Assembly (NCBI RefSeq): GCF_003992065.1
Contig: NZ_RQUZ01000005.1
Coordinates: 1-64,000 of the forward strand
From: Veillonella seminalis
GTDB lineage: Bacteria; Bacillota; Negativicutes; Veillonellales; Veillonellaceae
DNA: 64,000 nucleotides
Reading direction: 5' to 3'
The translations under genes and the position numbers were made by a program. Positions 37,908 to 47,823 of the stretch are shown one piece after another. A model generated the notes under the pieces. That model was given only the letters and a program-made list of their open reading frames with translations, was not told the origin of the DNA and did not search any database. Each line of letters opens with the position of its first letter. The stretch's first letter is position 1.

Positions 37908-38996
37908 GTGAGTCAAGAATTAGTACAGGCAGTTATGGTGTTAACAAAGCAGAAGGGTGTATCGCCGGAAGTGGTGTTTGAGTCCTTGGAGGCATCATTG
38001 CTGCAGGCTTACCGTAAAGAGCCGGGTTCCAATCAGGACGCCTATGTAGAATTAAACCGTGAGAACGGTGAATATAAGGTTTTTGCGAAGAAAACCGTAG
38101 TTGATGAAGTTGAGGATGCAGAGAAAGAGATTTCTCTCGCTGAAGCACAACAACGTGATATGCGTTTTGAAGTGGGCGATATTGTAGAAGTTGATGTAAC
38201 GCCTAAGAACTTTGGTCGCAGTGCCGCTCATACGGCTAAGCAAATGTTGATTCAACGTCTTAAAGAAGCGGAACGCAGCATTGTGTACGAAGAATATTTC
38301 AGCCGTGAAGGCGATATTATTACCGGTCTCGTACAGCGTGTAGAAGGCCGTAATGTATTTGTGGATCTCGGTAAAACAGAAGCAATTTTACCGCCGGCTG
38401 AACAGATTCCGACTGAATCCTATAAAGCGGGCGATCGCATTAAATGCTATATCGTAGAAGTTAAAAAGACGACCAAAGGGCCTCAGATTATGATTAGCCG
38501 CACCCATCCGGGCCTGTTGAAACGCCTCTTCGAATTGGAAGTACCTGAAATTTATGAAGGTGTTATTGAATTAAAATCCGTAGCTCGCGAACCGGGCATG
38601 CGTTCTAAAATCGCCGTCGTATCTCGTGATGAAACGATTGATGCGGTAGGTGCTTGTGTAGGTCCTAAGGGGCAACGCGTTCAAAATATTGTTGATGAAT
38701 TGAATGATGAAAAAATCGATATCGTAAAATGGGATGAAGATCCGGCTGTATATATTGCCAACTCCTTGAGTCCGGCGAAGGTTGTCTCCGTTGATGTGAA
38801 TGAAGAAGAAAAAACATCCCGCGTTATTGTACCGGATTACCAATTGTCCTTGGCAATCGGCAAAGCCGGCCAGAATGCTCGTTTAGCAGCTAAATTGACA
38901 AACTGGAAAATCGATATTAAGAGTGAAACACAAGCAGATGAAGTAGAACCGGAAGCGGTTGCTGATGAATTGCTTGAAGGTGACGGTGAAGCGTAA
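37908..38996 (+). CDS. nusA: Transcription termination/antitermination factor NusA
   Basis: 362 residues. N-terminal RNA-polymerase-binding domain (about 1-125), S1 domain (about 133-200; GLVQRVEGRNVFVDLG), and two KH domains (about 230-345; ACVGPKGQRVQNIV and LAIGKAGQNARLA). There are no C-terminal acidic repeats, as in Gram-positive NusA. The start is GTG with TGGAGGA 9 nt upstream. It controls pausing and termination. Confidence 0.96.
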   Translation: MSQELVQAVMVLTKQKGVSPEVVFESLEASLLQAYRKEPGSNQDAYVELNRENGEYKVFAKKTVVDEVEDAEKEISLAEAQQRDMRFEVGDIVEVDVTPKNFGRSAAHTAKQMLIQRLKEAERSIVYEEYFSREGDIITGLVQRVEGRNVFVDLGKTEAILPPAEQIPTESYKAGDRIKCYIVEVKKTTKGPQIMISRTHPGLLKRLFELEVPEIYEGVIELKSVAREPGMRSKIAVVSRDETIDAVGACVGPKGQRVQNIVDELNDEKIDIVKWDEDPAVYIANSLSPAKVVSVDVNEEEKTSRVIVPDYQLSLAIGKAGQNARLAAKLTNWKIDIKSETQADEVEPEAVADELLEGDGEA

Positions 38997-39271
38997 TGAA
39001 GAAAAAAACACCTCCTATGCGTATCTGTGTAGGTTGTGGCGAGTTGTGTAATAAGAAAGAGATGCTACGCATTGTAGCCTCACCGGAAGGTACGATTGCT
39101 ATAGACCGAACCGGCAAAGCAGCCGGCCGTGGTGCTTATATCGAACCGAAAGCAGAATGCTTTGAAACCGCTTATAAAGCGAAGCGCTTGGAGCGCTCCT
39201 TGAAACGAGCCGTATCAGCTGATATTTATGAAAATTTAAAGGCTGAGTTAGGACTTAATGAGGCTGAATAA
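38996..39271 (+). CDS. ylxR: YlxR/RnpM-family RNA-binding protein
   Basis: 91 residues. RICVGCGE and the family core TGKAAGRGAYIEP are present, with a basic C-terminal helix. Relatives bind RNA, and RnpM modulates RNase P in Bacillus. It starts on the last base of the nusA stop (TAATG) and is coupled to nusA. Confidence 0.88.
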   Translation: MKKKTPPMRICVGCGELCNKKEMLRIVASPEGTIAIDRTGKAAGRGAYIEPKAECFETAYKAKRLERSLKRAVSADIYENLKAELGLNEAE

Positions 39272-39581
39272 GCAAATGAACGAAACTAAATTTAAGAATT
39301 TATTAGGCATGGCGCAGCGGGCCGGTAAGCTGTTATCTGGCGATTTTGTGGCTGAGAAAGCAATTAAACGTGGTACAATTCCCTTAGCCTTGCTGGCAAC
39401 TGATTGTGCTAAGAATAATGCGGAGAAATATATATGGTTAACTCAGCAATATGAAGTTCCGCTAAGAAGTGTTTTGACAAAAGCGGAACTGGGTCATGCC
39501 ATCGGCAAAGAACAAAGAGCGATTGTCCTCGTCAACGATGAGGGATTTGCGAAGGCAATGCTCAAAGAAATAGATAATTGA
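39258..39581 (+). CDS. ylxQ: L7Ae-family ribosomal-like protein YlxQ
   Basis: 107 residues. LLGMAQRAGKLLSGDF and AIKRGTIPLALLATDCAKNN are the L7Ae/L30e pattern of kink-turn binding proteins. It overlaps ylxR by 14 nt; I chose ATG 39258, which has AGGA upstream, although ATG 39276 gives a more typical N-terminus. A conserved nusA-operon member. Confidence 0.86.
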   Translation: MRLNKQMNETKFKNLLGMAQRAGKLLSGDFVAEKAIKRGTIPLALLATDCAKNNAEKYIWLTQQYEVPLRSVLTKAELGHAIGKEQRAIVLVNDEGFAKAMLKEIDN

Positions 39582-39598
39582 TTTGAGGGGGCATGCAG

Positions 39599-42196
39599 AT
39601 GTCAAAAAAAAGAATACGTGATTTAAGTAAAGAACTAAATGTAGAGAATAAGCAAATTATTGATTTTCTGAGTCGTAACGGCTATGAATCAAAAACACCG
39701 GCCAGCGGTTTGGATGATGCGGGTATTGAATTGGTAACTAAACATTTCAAAGGACATGGTACCCAGGCTCCTAAGGCTGCAGAGACGGCTGTTAAAGCAA
39801 CTAAACCGGCTTCTAAAGAAAATCATAAAAATGCGGAACCTAAGAAAGCAGACGCTCATAAAAACGAAGCCCCTAAAGGTGAAGTAAAAAAATCTGACGG
39901 ACATAAATCGGCTCATAAACAGGAAGCCGTTAAAAGCGAAAATTCCGGTCAGAAACAAAATGCCAACCGAGGCAATAGCGGTCACAAGAATAATGACGGT
40001 AAACAGGATTCCCGTAACCAAAATAATCAGAAACACGGTAATCGTCCGGAACAGCGTCAAGATAACCGCAATCAGGACAATCGTCGTCAAGACAATAAGG
40101 GTCAAGACCGTAACGACCGCAATAACCGTCATGGCGAAAAGAAAAACGAAGGCGCTCCGCGTAATGAACATCAAGATCGTAACCGCAACGATCACAATGA
40201 TCGTAAAAATAATCGCGATAACCGTGACAATCGCAACAACAGTAAAGAAGGTCGCAACAATCGTGACGGTGGCCGCGATAATAACAATAATGACCGTCGC
40301 AACAAGAAGGACAAGAAAAACCGTGGCGGCAACCGTCCGCAGTCTTTATTGTCCACATCCTTGGCGAAGAGCAAAAATCGCGTAAAACAGCGTAATGAAC
40401 AGAATCGCCAGCATAAAGAAGAAGAGAAACGTAAAGCAGAAGCTATGATTGCTACTCATATTGAAATCGGCCAGACTTTAACGGTTAAAGAATTGGCTGA
40501 GGCTATGGGCCGTGAAGTGAGTGAAATCATCAAAAAATTAATGCTTTTAGGAGTTATGGCTACCATTAACCAGGAAATCGACTTTGAAACGGCGGCTATC
40601 GTGGCGGAAGAGTTCGGTGTTACTGTTTCCGAAGCAGCTCCTGAAGAAGATCCTACAGAAATCGTAGAAATCGAAGATTCGCCGGAAAGCTTACAGCCTC
40701 GTCCACCGGTTGTTACTATTATGGGTCACGTTGACCATGGTAAAACTTCCTTGTTGGACGTAATTCGTCAGACTAATGTAACGGCATCCGAAGCAGGCGG
40801 TATTACGCAACATATCGGTGCGTACATGGTTCGTTATAAAGGCAACAAGATTACATTCTTGGATACACCGGGCCATGAAGCGTTTACAGCTATGCGTTTG
40901 CGCGGTGCGCAGTCTACGGATATTGCCGTATTGGTAGTTGCTGCCGATGACGGTGTAATGCCGCAGACAATCGAAGCGATTAACCATGCGAAATCTGCTA
41001 ATGTACCTATTATCGTTGCCATCAACAAGATGGATAAACCGGGTGCCAACCCTGACCATGTTAAACAGCAGTTGGCGGAACACGGCTTATTGCCTGAAGA
41101 ATGGGGCGGCGATGTAATTATGGTTCCTGTATCCGCCAAACAGCGCCAAGGTATTGATGACTTGCTCGAAAATATCTTGCTTGTAGCGGAAGTTATGGAA
41201 TTAAAAGCTAACCCTAACCGTAATGCTCAAGGCGTTGTTATCGAAGCCAAACTCGATAAAGGTCGCGGTCCTGTATGTACCGTATTGGTACAAAAAGGCA
41301 GCCTTCGTGTCGGCGATAATATCATTGCCGGTGTAGCCTACGGTAAAGTTCGTGCCATGACAAATGAACGCGGTGAAAAAGTAAAAGTAGCCCGTCCGTC
41401 CATGCCGGTGGAAGTACTCGGCTTATCCGATGTTCCACAGGCTGGTGAAATCATGAACGCCGTTGATGATAACGAAGCTCGTGCAATCGCCGAAAAACGT
41501 GTTGAAAAACAGCGCTTGGCCGAAATGGGTACCAGCCATAAAGTTACTTTGGATGATATTTTTAACCAAATTCAACAGGGCGAATTAAAAGACTTAAATA
41601 TTATTATTAAAGCAGACGTACAAGGTTCGGTGGAAGCATTGCGTCAGTCTTTGGAAGCTATTAAGAATTCGGAAGTTCGTATCGTTATTGTTCACTCTGC
41701 CGTAGGGGCTATTAATGAATCCGACGTTATGCTCGCATCCGCTTCGAATGCGATTATCATTGGCTTCAACGTACGTCCTGATGCTGTAGTTCGTAAAGCA
41801 GCTGAAAAAGAAAGCGTAGACCTTCGTACGTATCGCGTTATTTATGACGCTATTAACGACGTAGAAAGCGCTATGCGCGGTATGTTGACACCTGAATTTA
41901 AAGAAGTTATCTTGGGCCGTGCGGAAGTGCGTCAGGTTATTTCCACACCGAAAGCGATTGTTGCCGGTTCTTATGTAACGGAAGGCGTGATTACGAATAA
42001 ATCCGAAATTCGCTTAATTCGTGACGGTGTAGTTGTTCATGAAGGTCATGTAGACTCTTTACGTCGCTTTAAAGATGAAGTAAAAGAAGTGAAGAGTAGT
42101 TTTGAATGTGGTATTTCCATTGAACGTTACCGTGATATTAAAGAAGGCGATATCATTGAAGCCTTTACGATGGAAGAAATTAAGCCACAGATTTAG
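39599..42196 (+). CDS. infB: Translation initiation factor IF-2
   Basis: About 865 residues. It starts with an IF2_N module ([20 protein letters not shown]), then a long low-complexity linker (about residues 50-245) rich in Asn, Arg, Lys, Asp and Gln. A second IF2_N module follows, then the GTPase domain from about 370 ([34 protein letters not shown]) and C-terminal beta-barrel domains binding fMet-tRNA. GAGGGGG sits 7 nt before ATG 39599, only 1 nt before the earlier ATG 39593. Confidence 0.96.
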   Translation: MSKKRIRDLSKELNVENKQIIDFLSRNGYESKTPASGLDDAGIELVTKHFKGHGTQAPKAAETAVKATKPASKENHKNAEPKKADAHKNEAPKGEVKKSDGHKSAHKQEAVKSENSGQKQNANRGNSGHKNNDGKQDSRNQNNQKHGNRPEQRQDNRNQDNRRQDNKGQDRNDRNNRHGEKKNEGAPRNEHQDRNRNDHNDRKNNRDNRDNRNNSKEGRNNRDGGRDNNNNDRRNKKDKKNRGGNRPQSLLSTSLAKSKNRVKQRNEQNRQHKEEEKRKAEAMIATHIEIGQTLTVKELAEAMGREVSEIIKKLMLLGVMATINQEIDFETAAIVAEEFGVTVSEAAPEEDPTEIVEIEDSPESLQPRPPVVTIMGHVDHGKTSLLDVIRQTNVTASEAGGITQHIGAYMVRYKGNKITFLDTPGHEAFTAMRLRGAQSTDIAVLVVAADDGVMPQTIEAINHAKSANVPIIVAINKMDKPGANPDHVKQQLAEHGLLPEEWGGDVIMVPVSAKQRQGIDDLLENILLVAEVMELKANPNRNAQGVVIEAKLDKGRGPVCTVLVQKGSLRVGDNIIAGVAYGKVRAMTNERGEKVKVARPSMPVEVLGLSDVPQAGEIMNAVDDNEARAIAEKRVEKQRLAEMGTSHKVTLDDIFNQIQQGELKDLNIIIKADVQGSVEALRQSLEAIKNSEVRIVIVHSAVGAINESDVMLASASNAIIIGFNVRPDAVVRKAAEKESVDLRTYRVIYDAINDVESAMRGMLTPEFKEVILGRAEVRQVISTPKAIVAGSYVTEGVITNKSEIRLIRDGVVVHEGHVDSLRRFKDEVKEVKSSFECGISIERYRDIKEGDIIEAFTMEEIKPQI

Positions 42197-42205
42197 GAGG
42201 CGTCT

Positions 42206-42574
42206 ATGAGTGACGTTCGTGTACGTAAGTTACAAGAATTTATAAAACAAGAAGTAAGCGGTATGTTGATGCGTGGTCTTAAAGACCCGCGCATCGGCTT
42301 CGTTACCGTTACTGAAGTAGAAGTAACGGGGGATTTACGTCAGGCTACTATTTATGTAAGCCTGTTCGGTAAAGACGAAGAGAAAAAAGCTTCGCTACAG
42401 GCATTGCGTCATGCCGCCGGTCATATTCGCAGTGAATTAGGCAAGGTGTTGCATTTGCGCTATACGCCTGAAATTTTCTTCGATGCCGACACTTCGTTAG
42501 ATTACAGCATGCATATTGAGTCTTTGCTCAATGACATCAAAAAGGATGAGGCCAAACATGGTGATGATAAATAA
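42206..42574 (+). CDS. rbfA: Ribosome-binding factor A
   Basis: 122 residues. LKDPRIGFVTVTEVEVTGDL is the KH-like core, then YVSLFG and IFFDADTSLDYSMHIE. It binds the 30S subunit during 16S rRNA 5'-end maturation. AGGAGGCG precedes the ATG. It overlaps nrnA by 17 nt. Confidence 0.94.
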   Translation: MSDVRVRKLQEFIKQEVSGMLMRGLKDPRIGFVTVTEVEVTGDLRQATIYVSLFGKDEEKKASLQALRHAAGHIRSELGKVLHLRYTPEIFFDADTSLDYSMHIESLLNDIKKDEAKHGDDK

Positions 42575-43496
42575 AAAGGCACTAAAGACAGCCTTGGATA
42601 AAGTCCAAAATATCATATTGACGGTTCATGTCCATCCGGACGGCGATGCTTTGGGGTCACTCTTGGCTTTTTATGAAGCTTTGACGGCACAAGGTAAGAT
42701 CGTTACTATGGTAGTGGATGATATCATTCCTGAAAAATATAATTTTCTGGCTCATGTAGATGAAATACGTTCGGTTGATACAATGACTGATTGGACAACG
42801 GACATGTTGCTTGTTTTGGATGCAAGCACGTTTGAGCGAATCGGTCGCGTCGGTGAATTATGTAAAGCACCGATTTATAATATCGATCATCATATTTCCA
42901 ACAGTCATTTTGCCGATGGACTATATTTGCAACCGGAATTTGCCGCTACCGGTGAAATATTGACGGATTTGTGCAATAGTTGGGATTGGCCGATTACGGA
43001 AACAATGGCCAATGCTTTATATATGGCTATTGCAACGGACTGTGGTTTTTTCCGTTTCAGCAATACGACGGAGAATACGTTGAATATGGCAGCTCTTTGT
43101 GTTAAAAACGGAGCTAAACCGAATGTCATTTCCGAACATGTGGAAGTGACAACTGTGGCTCGTATTGAAGTCATGAAAGAAGCTTTGCAAACGATTCGTT
43201 TTTATAAAAACGGTAAAGTCGCCGTACTCGCACTTGATGAGGCTTTAATGGCTAAAGTTGGCGATGATACGGATGGCTATGTAGATTTGATTCGCAATGT
43301 GGATACGGTGGATATTGCCATCTTGTTAAAAGCAGTTGATGTGAATGTTACTCGTGTCAGTTTGCGTGCCAAGGTAACCGATGTGAATAAAATTGCCGGC
43401 CATTTCGGCGGCGGCGGTCATGTAAAAGCTGCGGGATGTACCATTCAGGCGAATATTGATGGTGCTATCGAACAATTATTGGCGGTGATTCCTTGA
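42558..43496 (+). CDS. nrnA: DHH/DHHA1 phosphoesterase (nanoRNase/pAp phosphatase)
   Basis: About 312 residues. The DHH domain has HVHPDGDALGSLLAF and YNIDHHISN (Asp-His-His), and the DHHA1 domain ends with GHFGGGGHVKAAGC. It degrades short RNAs and, in many relatives, 3'-phosphoadenosine 5'-phosphate. GATGAGG lies before ATG 42558; ATG 42564 is an alternative. It overlaps rbfA upstream and truB downstream. Confidence 0.92.
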   Translation: MVMINKKALKTALDKVQNIILTVHVHPDGDALGSLLAFYEALTAQGKIVTMVVDDIIPEKYNFLAHVDEIRSVDTMTDWTTDMLLVLDASTFERIGRVGELCKAPIYNIDHHISNSHFADGLYLQPEFAATGEILTDLCNSWDWPITETMANALYMAIATDCGFFRFSNTTENTLNMAALCVKNGAKPNVISEHVEVTTVARIEVMKEALQTIRFYKNGKVAVLALDEALMAKVGDDTDGYVDLIRNVDTVDIAILLKAVDVNVTRVSLRAKVTDVNKIAGHFGGGGHVKAAGCTIQANIDGAIEQLLAVIP

Positions 43497-44371
43497 TGGA
43501 TGGCGTATTTCCTTTTTTAAAACCACCGGGGATTACCAGTCATGACGCAGTCGGTATTTGTCGACGTCTTTTGAAAGAGCGTCGCATTGGTCACAGCGGT
43601 ACGTTGGATCCGTTAGCCTATGGAGTTTTGCCTATTTTTGTAGGTAAGGCAACGCGAATTATTGAATATACTGAGTCTATGACTAAGACTTATGTGGCGG
43701 AAGGCCGTTTCGGTTTTGGTACAGATACAGAAGATATTACGGGGAATCCGCTACAAGCGGAAGTGACACCGAGTACTATTCCTACATGGGAAGTGTTAGC
43801 GGCGACAGTAGCGTCGTTTACAGGCAAGCAAGATCAAACACCGTCAATTTACTCGGCCATTAAAATTAACGGACGCAGAGCTTATGAATTGGCTCGTGAA
43901 GGTGTGGAATTTACCTTGCCGGCTCGTTCTATAGAGATTTCAGAATGCAGCCTTTTGGCCTACTCATATCCGTATTTTACCATTCGCGTTACTTCTTCCG
44001 CAGGTACTTATATTCGTGCGTTATTGCGCGATATAGCGGCCAAAATAGGTATTCCCGCTACGATGACTCAGTTGGCTCGTACAGCCGTGGGTGAATATAC
44101 TATCGATAAGGCGGTTACTGCGGAAGAATTAGCTGAAAAAGGTGAAGGGGCCGTAGGCACAACCGATTCGGCGTTAATGCATTTGCCTATGGTAATTGTT
44201 TCAGAAAATGGATTTACAGCCTTGAAACAAGGTAAGCAATGGCCTTATACTAATATAGACGGCTTTAATGGTGAAATTAATCAAATGTATCGTGCTTACA
44301 GTGATACCGGATTTTTCGGTATCGTAACCGGTACGGCAACAGGTTTAAAAGTAGTTAAGAATATTTTTTAA
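43496..44371 (+). CDS. truB: tRNA pseudouridine(55) synthase
   Basis: About 291 residues. RIGHSGTLDPLAYGVLPI holds the catalytic Asp, then KTYVAEGRFGFGTDTEDITG and VTSSAGTYIRALLRDI. It makes pseudouridine 55 in the T-loop of tRNAs. ATG 43496 overlaps the nrnA stop by one base (TGATG). Confidence 0.95.
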   Translation: MDGVFPFLKPPGITSHDAVGICRRLLKERRIGHSGTLDPLAYGVLPIFVGKATRIIEYTESMTKTYVAEGRFGFGTDTEDITGNPLQAEVTPSTIPTWEVLAATVASFTGKQDQTPSIYSAIKINGRRAYELAREGVEFTLPARSIEISECSLLAYSYPYFTIRVTSSAGTYIRALLRDIAAKIGIPATMTQLARTAVGEYTIDKAVTAEELAEKGEGAVGTTDSALMHLPMVIVSENGFTALKQGKQWPYTNIDGFNGEINQMYRAYSDTGFFGIVTGTATGLKVVKNIF

Positions 44372-44383
44372 TAGGATTAATGT

Positions 44384-45316
44384 ATGAAGATTTTAACATC
44401 CTTTGCAGAGTTAGAACAATTACAATCAAATATTGTGTATGCATTAGGAACCTTTGACGGACTTCATAAAGGTCATCAAACTGTAATACAAAGGGCGGTA
44501 GCCGAGGCAAGGGAACAGGCGGCCTGCACCGTTGTGGTCACATTTGATCATCATCCGCTCTATATTTTAAACCCGGAGCGTTGTCCCGGTTCTTTATTGC
44601 AACCCGAATTAAAGGCTAAGGTCTTGATAGATTTGGGCGTTGATTTTGTGTTACGACTGCCTATGACTAAAGAGTTGCTTGCTATGACGGCGGATGACTT
44701 TGTAGCGGCCTTAACTGTTCATAATGAGGTCAAGGCATTTGTTGTCGGTCAGAACTTTACGTTCGGTGCCGGCGGTTTGGGAACGCCTGATTTGATTAAA
44801 GCTTTAGTTGAACCTAAGGGAATCAATGTGTATGCTTTATCATTGGCACAATGCCCTGAAGTTCAGGAGCATGTGTCCAGTACATTAATTCGTGAAGCCG
44901 TTAAAGTGGGTCATTTAGAATTGGTTCACAGTTTATTGGGCCGTCCGTTTATGTTTAAAGGTACTGTCATTAAAGGAGATCAACGAGGTCGCATTCTAGG
45001 ATTTCCAACGTTGAATTTTCTATATCCAAAGGAAATGACATTACCGCCTGACGGCGTCTATGTAAATCGTGTATTTATCGATGGCAATTGGTGTGAAGGT
45101 GTCGGTAATTTAGGAGATAATCCTACATTTGAAAACCAGTATCATCGCTTCGAAGTTCATTTATTTAATTTTGATAAAATGGTCTACGGTTATGAGGCGA
45201 CCATTGAATTTTGGAAATTGTTACGGCCGGAGAAACGTTTTGATTCACTTGATGAATTAATAAAACAGATGAAAATTGATGAACAAGCTGCCAAAGATTT
45301 TTTCAAACAAAAATAG
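44384..45316 (+). CDS. ribF: Bifunctional riboflavin kinase / FAD synthetase
   Basis: 310 residues. The N-terminal adenylyltransferase domain (about 1-180) has YALGTFDGLHKGHQTVI and STLIREAVKVG; the C-terminal flavokinase domain (about 185-305) has GDQRGRILGFPTLNF and GVGNLGDNPTF. It makes FMN and FAD. Last gene of the rimP-ribF operon, before a terminator. Confidence 0.95.
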   Translation: MKILTSFAELEQLQSNIVYALGTFDGLHKGHQTVIQRAVAEAREQAACTVVVTFDHHPLYILNPERCPGSLLQPELKAKVLIDLGVDFVLRLPMTKELLAMTADDFVAALTVHNEVKAFVVGQNFTFGAGGLGTPDLIKALVEPKGINVYALSLAQCPEVQEHVSSTLIREAVKVGHLELVHSLLGRPFMFKGTVIKGDQRGRILGFPTLNFLYPKEMTLPPDGVYVNRVFIDGNWCEGVGNLGDNPTFENQYHRFEVHLFNFDKMVYGYEATIEFWKLLRPEKRFDSLDELIKQMKIDEQAAKDFFKQK

Positions 45317-45325
45317 ATTTCTTAT

Positions 45326-45363
45326 AAACACCATTGAAGATTAGAGCTTTAATGGTGTTTTTT
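45326..45363 (+). terminator. Terminator after ribF
   Basis: AAACACCATTGAAG pairs with CTTTAATGGTGTTT, followed by a T-run. Confidence 0.9.
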
Positions 45364-45497
45364 ATATTTTGGGTGTTATATCTGCATTTTTTTAGATGTT
45401 TGAGAAGTAGTATAAAACTATATTTTTTAGTTATTAATATTTTAAATACAATTCATTAGAAAATATCCGCACTGAAAAAACTCTTGTATTCTTTTAG

Positions 45498-45526
45498 TTG
45501 ACACTTTGCTGTGATGAGAGTATGAT
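45498..45526 (+). promoter_or_regulatory. Promoter for aminotransferase gene
   Basis: TTGACA, a 17-bp spacer, then TATGAT, about 30 bp before the start codon. Confidence 0.8.
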
Positions 45527-45557
45527 AAAAACCACAATATTTTAAGGAGGTTATATT

Positions 45558-46742
45558 ATGGCTATACGTTTTTCAGAACCGGTTAATGCAATCAAACATT
45601 CAGATACAGGAGATATATTAAAACTCATCGCGCAGCCTGATATGATTTCCTTTGCCGGCGGCTTACCGGCGGAAGAATCATTCCCTGCCGATGAAATTAA
45701 AAAAGCTACCGAAATCGTACTCAACGGAGATGCCGGCAAGGCTTTGCAGTACGGACCTTCATTAGGTTATGAACCGCTTCGTGAAAGCATTGCAAAGCGT
45801 ATGAATCGAATTGTAAAAACACAATATACTAAAGATAATATTTTAATTACTTGCGGTTCCCAACAGGGACTTGATATGTTATGCCGTTTATTCTGTAATA
45901 AAGGGGATACCGTTATTGTAGAAAAACCATCATATTTGGGCGCTATTACGGCCTTTAATTTGACCCAGGTTAATTTCGTTGAAATTCCCGGTGACGGTAA
46001 AGGCATGATTATTTCTGAATTACGTAAAGCCTTGGAAACTCACGATGTACGTTTAATTTATATTGTTACAGATTTCCAAAACCCTACGGGGATTACTTGG
46101 ACACGTGAACGCCGTGCCGAATTTATGCAAGTAGTGGATGAATTTGAGGTACCGGTTATCGAAGACAATCCGTATGGCGAACTTCGTTATGAAGGTGAAT
46201 ATTTACCATCCTTAACGACTTTTGATACGAAGAATCTTGTTTGCTCTTTGGGCACATTTTCCAAAACATTTGCACCCGGTTTCCGTCTCGGCTGGATTGC
46301 GGCCAATCCGTTATTTATTGAGAAGTTGGATCTGTTAAAACAAAATATGGATTTATCCACGGCACCGTTTTCACAACGCGTATGTGAAACTTGGCTTGAA
46401 AACTTTGATTTTGATGCACATGTAAAATCGATTATTAAATTGTATAAGAGTCGTCGCGATGCCATGTTGAAGGCTATTGATGAATTTTTCCCGAAGGAAG
46501 TAACCCATACCTATCCTGAAGGAGGCTTGTTCATTTGGTGCACCTTGCCTGAACAACTTAAATCGCGTGATATTTTAAAACAATGTATCGAACGTAAAGT
46601 AGCGTTCGTACCGGGCGAAGCCTTTTTCACATCGGAAGGTAATACTAATTTCTTCCGTTTAAATTACTCCTGTAATGATGAAGCTACAATCCGTGACGGG
46701 ATTAAACGTATTGCTGATGTATTGAAAGAAAACTTAAAATAA
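45558..46742 (+). CDS. PLP-dependent aminotransferase, class I/II (second paralog)
   Basis: 394 residues. DFQNPTGITW, EDNPYGELRYEG and GTFSKTFAPGFRLGW (Schiff-base Lys near 237) are the fold-type I motifs, in the same LysN/ARO8-like group as the genes at 1414 and 57013. The N-terminus ISFAGGLPAEESFP is typical of this group. AAGGAGG precedes the ATG. It has its own promoter and terminator. The chorismate mutase-shikimate kinase gene follows, so aromatic amino acids are a reasonable but unproven substrate guess. Confidence 0.85.
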   Translation: MAIRFSEPVNAIKHSDTGDILKLIAQPDMISFAGGLPAEESFPADEIKKATEIVLNGDAGKALQYGPSLGYEPLRESIAKRMNRIVKTQYTKDNILITCGSQQGLDMLCRLFCNKGDTVIVEKPSYLGAITAFNLTQVNFVEIPGDGKGMIISELRKALETHDVRLIYIVTDFQNPTGITWTRERRAEFMQVVDEFEVPVIEDNPYGELRYEGEYLPSLTTFDTKNLVCSLGTFSKTFAPGFRLGWIAANPLFIEKLDLLKQNMDLSTAPFSQRVCETWLENFDFDAHVKSIIKLYKSRRDAMLKAIDEFFPKEVTHTYPEGGLFIWCTLPEQLKSRDILKQCIERKVAFVPGEAFFTSEGNTNFFRLNYSCNDEATIRDGIKRIADVLKENLK

Positions 46743-46806
46743 GGTATTGGCGATCGTATTGATTGTAGTACAATTTAATATCGCTAATGTAAGGAATTTA
46801 TAAATT

Positions 46807-46863
46807 AAGACCTGAATATCTTTGGTGGCGATAAGTCATTTGAAGATATTTAGGTCTTTTTTA
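46807..46863 (+). terminator. Terminator after second aminotransferase
   Basis: A 16-bp stem (AAGACCTGAATATCTT with AAGATATTTAGGTCTT, one G-U pair) and a T6 run. Confidence 0.9.
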
Positions 46864-47055
46864 TCAAATATACCAGCCGATTATGATAAAGAATAAATAC
46901 ATCGTTTATCTTGGCCGCAATGGGAAATTAACGGCAAACGCTACAACTATATAAGGGAATATGGTAAAATAGAAGGGCATGAGAGGATACAAATGTTCTT
47001 CTCTGAATATAACCCAATACTTATTGGATAAAGCTATATGAGAAGCGAGGTTATT

Positions 47056-47823
47056 ATGAATTTACAAGAAGCACGTCAGAAGATTGATGAATTAGATAAA
47101 GTCCTCATTACGACCTTTGAACAACGATTAAAGGTAATATTGGAAATCGCTAAAATTAAAGAAAAAGAAAACCTTGGAATTTACGAACCGGAACGGGAAC
47201 AGGAAGTATTGGCCAAGACACTTAGTTATGTACAAGCCGGTGATTTAAAAGGCTATGTAAATAATTTCGTAAACTCCATTCTGGATATCAGCAAAACCTG
47301 TCAAAAACAACATATGCAGCAACATATTTTTTTGATTGGTATGCCGGGTGCCGGTAAAACTACTGTAGGTAAGGCATTAGCTCAACATCAGGGAATGGAA
47401 TTTTATGATTTGGATGCGGTTATTCAGGAAAAAACCGGTAAGTCCATTCAAAACATTATTATTTATGATGGTGAAGAAGCGTTCCGCCATGATGAATTTG
47501 AAGCAATTACAGACATTGTAAATCACAAAATGCCGGCTGTTATTGCTACCGGCGGCGGTACCGTATTATCCGAAGACACGGTGAAACTTATGCGTGAATC
47601 CGGTTTTGTTGTGTTTATCCATCGTGATGTAACACAAATTCTTGACGATTTAGATATGGAGATTCGTCCGTTATTGAAAGAAAGTATTGAATATATTTTC
47701 CGCCTTTACGAAGAACGTTATCCTTTATATGAAAAGGTCAGCCATGTAAAAGTTCAGAATGCCAGCACCATTGCCGATGCAGTGGATCAAATCGTCGAAG
47801 CGTTACCTAAAGTGGTTCGCTAA
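47056..47823 (+). CDS. Chorismate mutase-shikimate kinase fusion
   Basis: About 255 residues. Residues 1-85 form an AroQ-type chorismate mutase: EARQKIDELDKVL, QRLKVILEIAKIKEK and YEPEREQEVL carry the Arg, Lys and Arg-Glu of the active site. Residues 90-255 form shikimate kinase: Walker A GMPGAGKTTVGKA, DLDAVIQEKTGKSI, EEAFRHDEFEA, IATGGGTV, RPLL, and the lid Arg in RYPLYEKV. It would act at two separate steps of aromatic synthesis. GAGG lies 5-6 nt before ATG 47056; ATG 47038 is less suited. The stop overlaps the next start by one base. Confidence 0.88.
   Translation: MNLQEARQKIDELDKVLITTFEQRLKVILEIAKIKEKENLGIYEPEREQEVLAKTLSYVQAGDLKGYVNNFVNSILDISKTCQKQHMQQHIFLIGMPGAGKTTVGKALAQHQGMEFYDLDAVIQEKTGKSIQNIIIYDGEEAFRHDEFEAITDIVNHKMPAVIATGGGTVLSEDTVKLMRESGFVVFIHRDVTQILDDLDMEIRPLLKESIEYIFRLYEERYPLYEKVSHVKVQNASTIADAVDQIVEALPKVVR

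Noticed and set aside
39689-40385. Long open frames on the minus strand and in another plus frame (up to 168 codons) inside infB
   Set aside because: They arise from the low-complexity Asn/Arg/Lys codons of the IF-2 linker, have biased residues (runs of Phe/Ile/Val or Cys/Asp/Tyr) and no ribosome sites.
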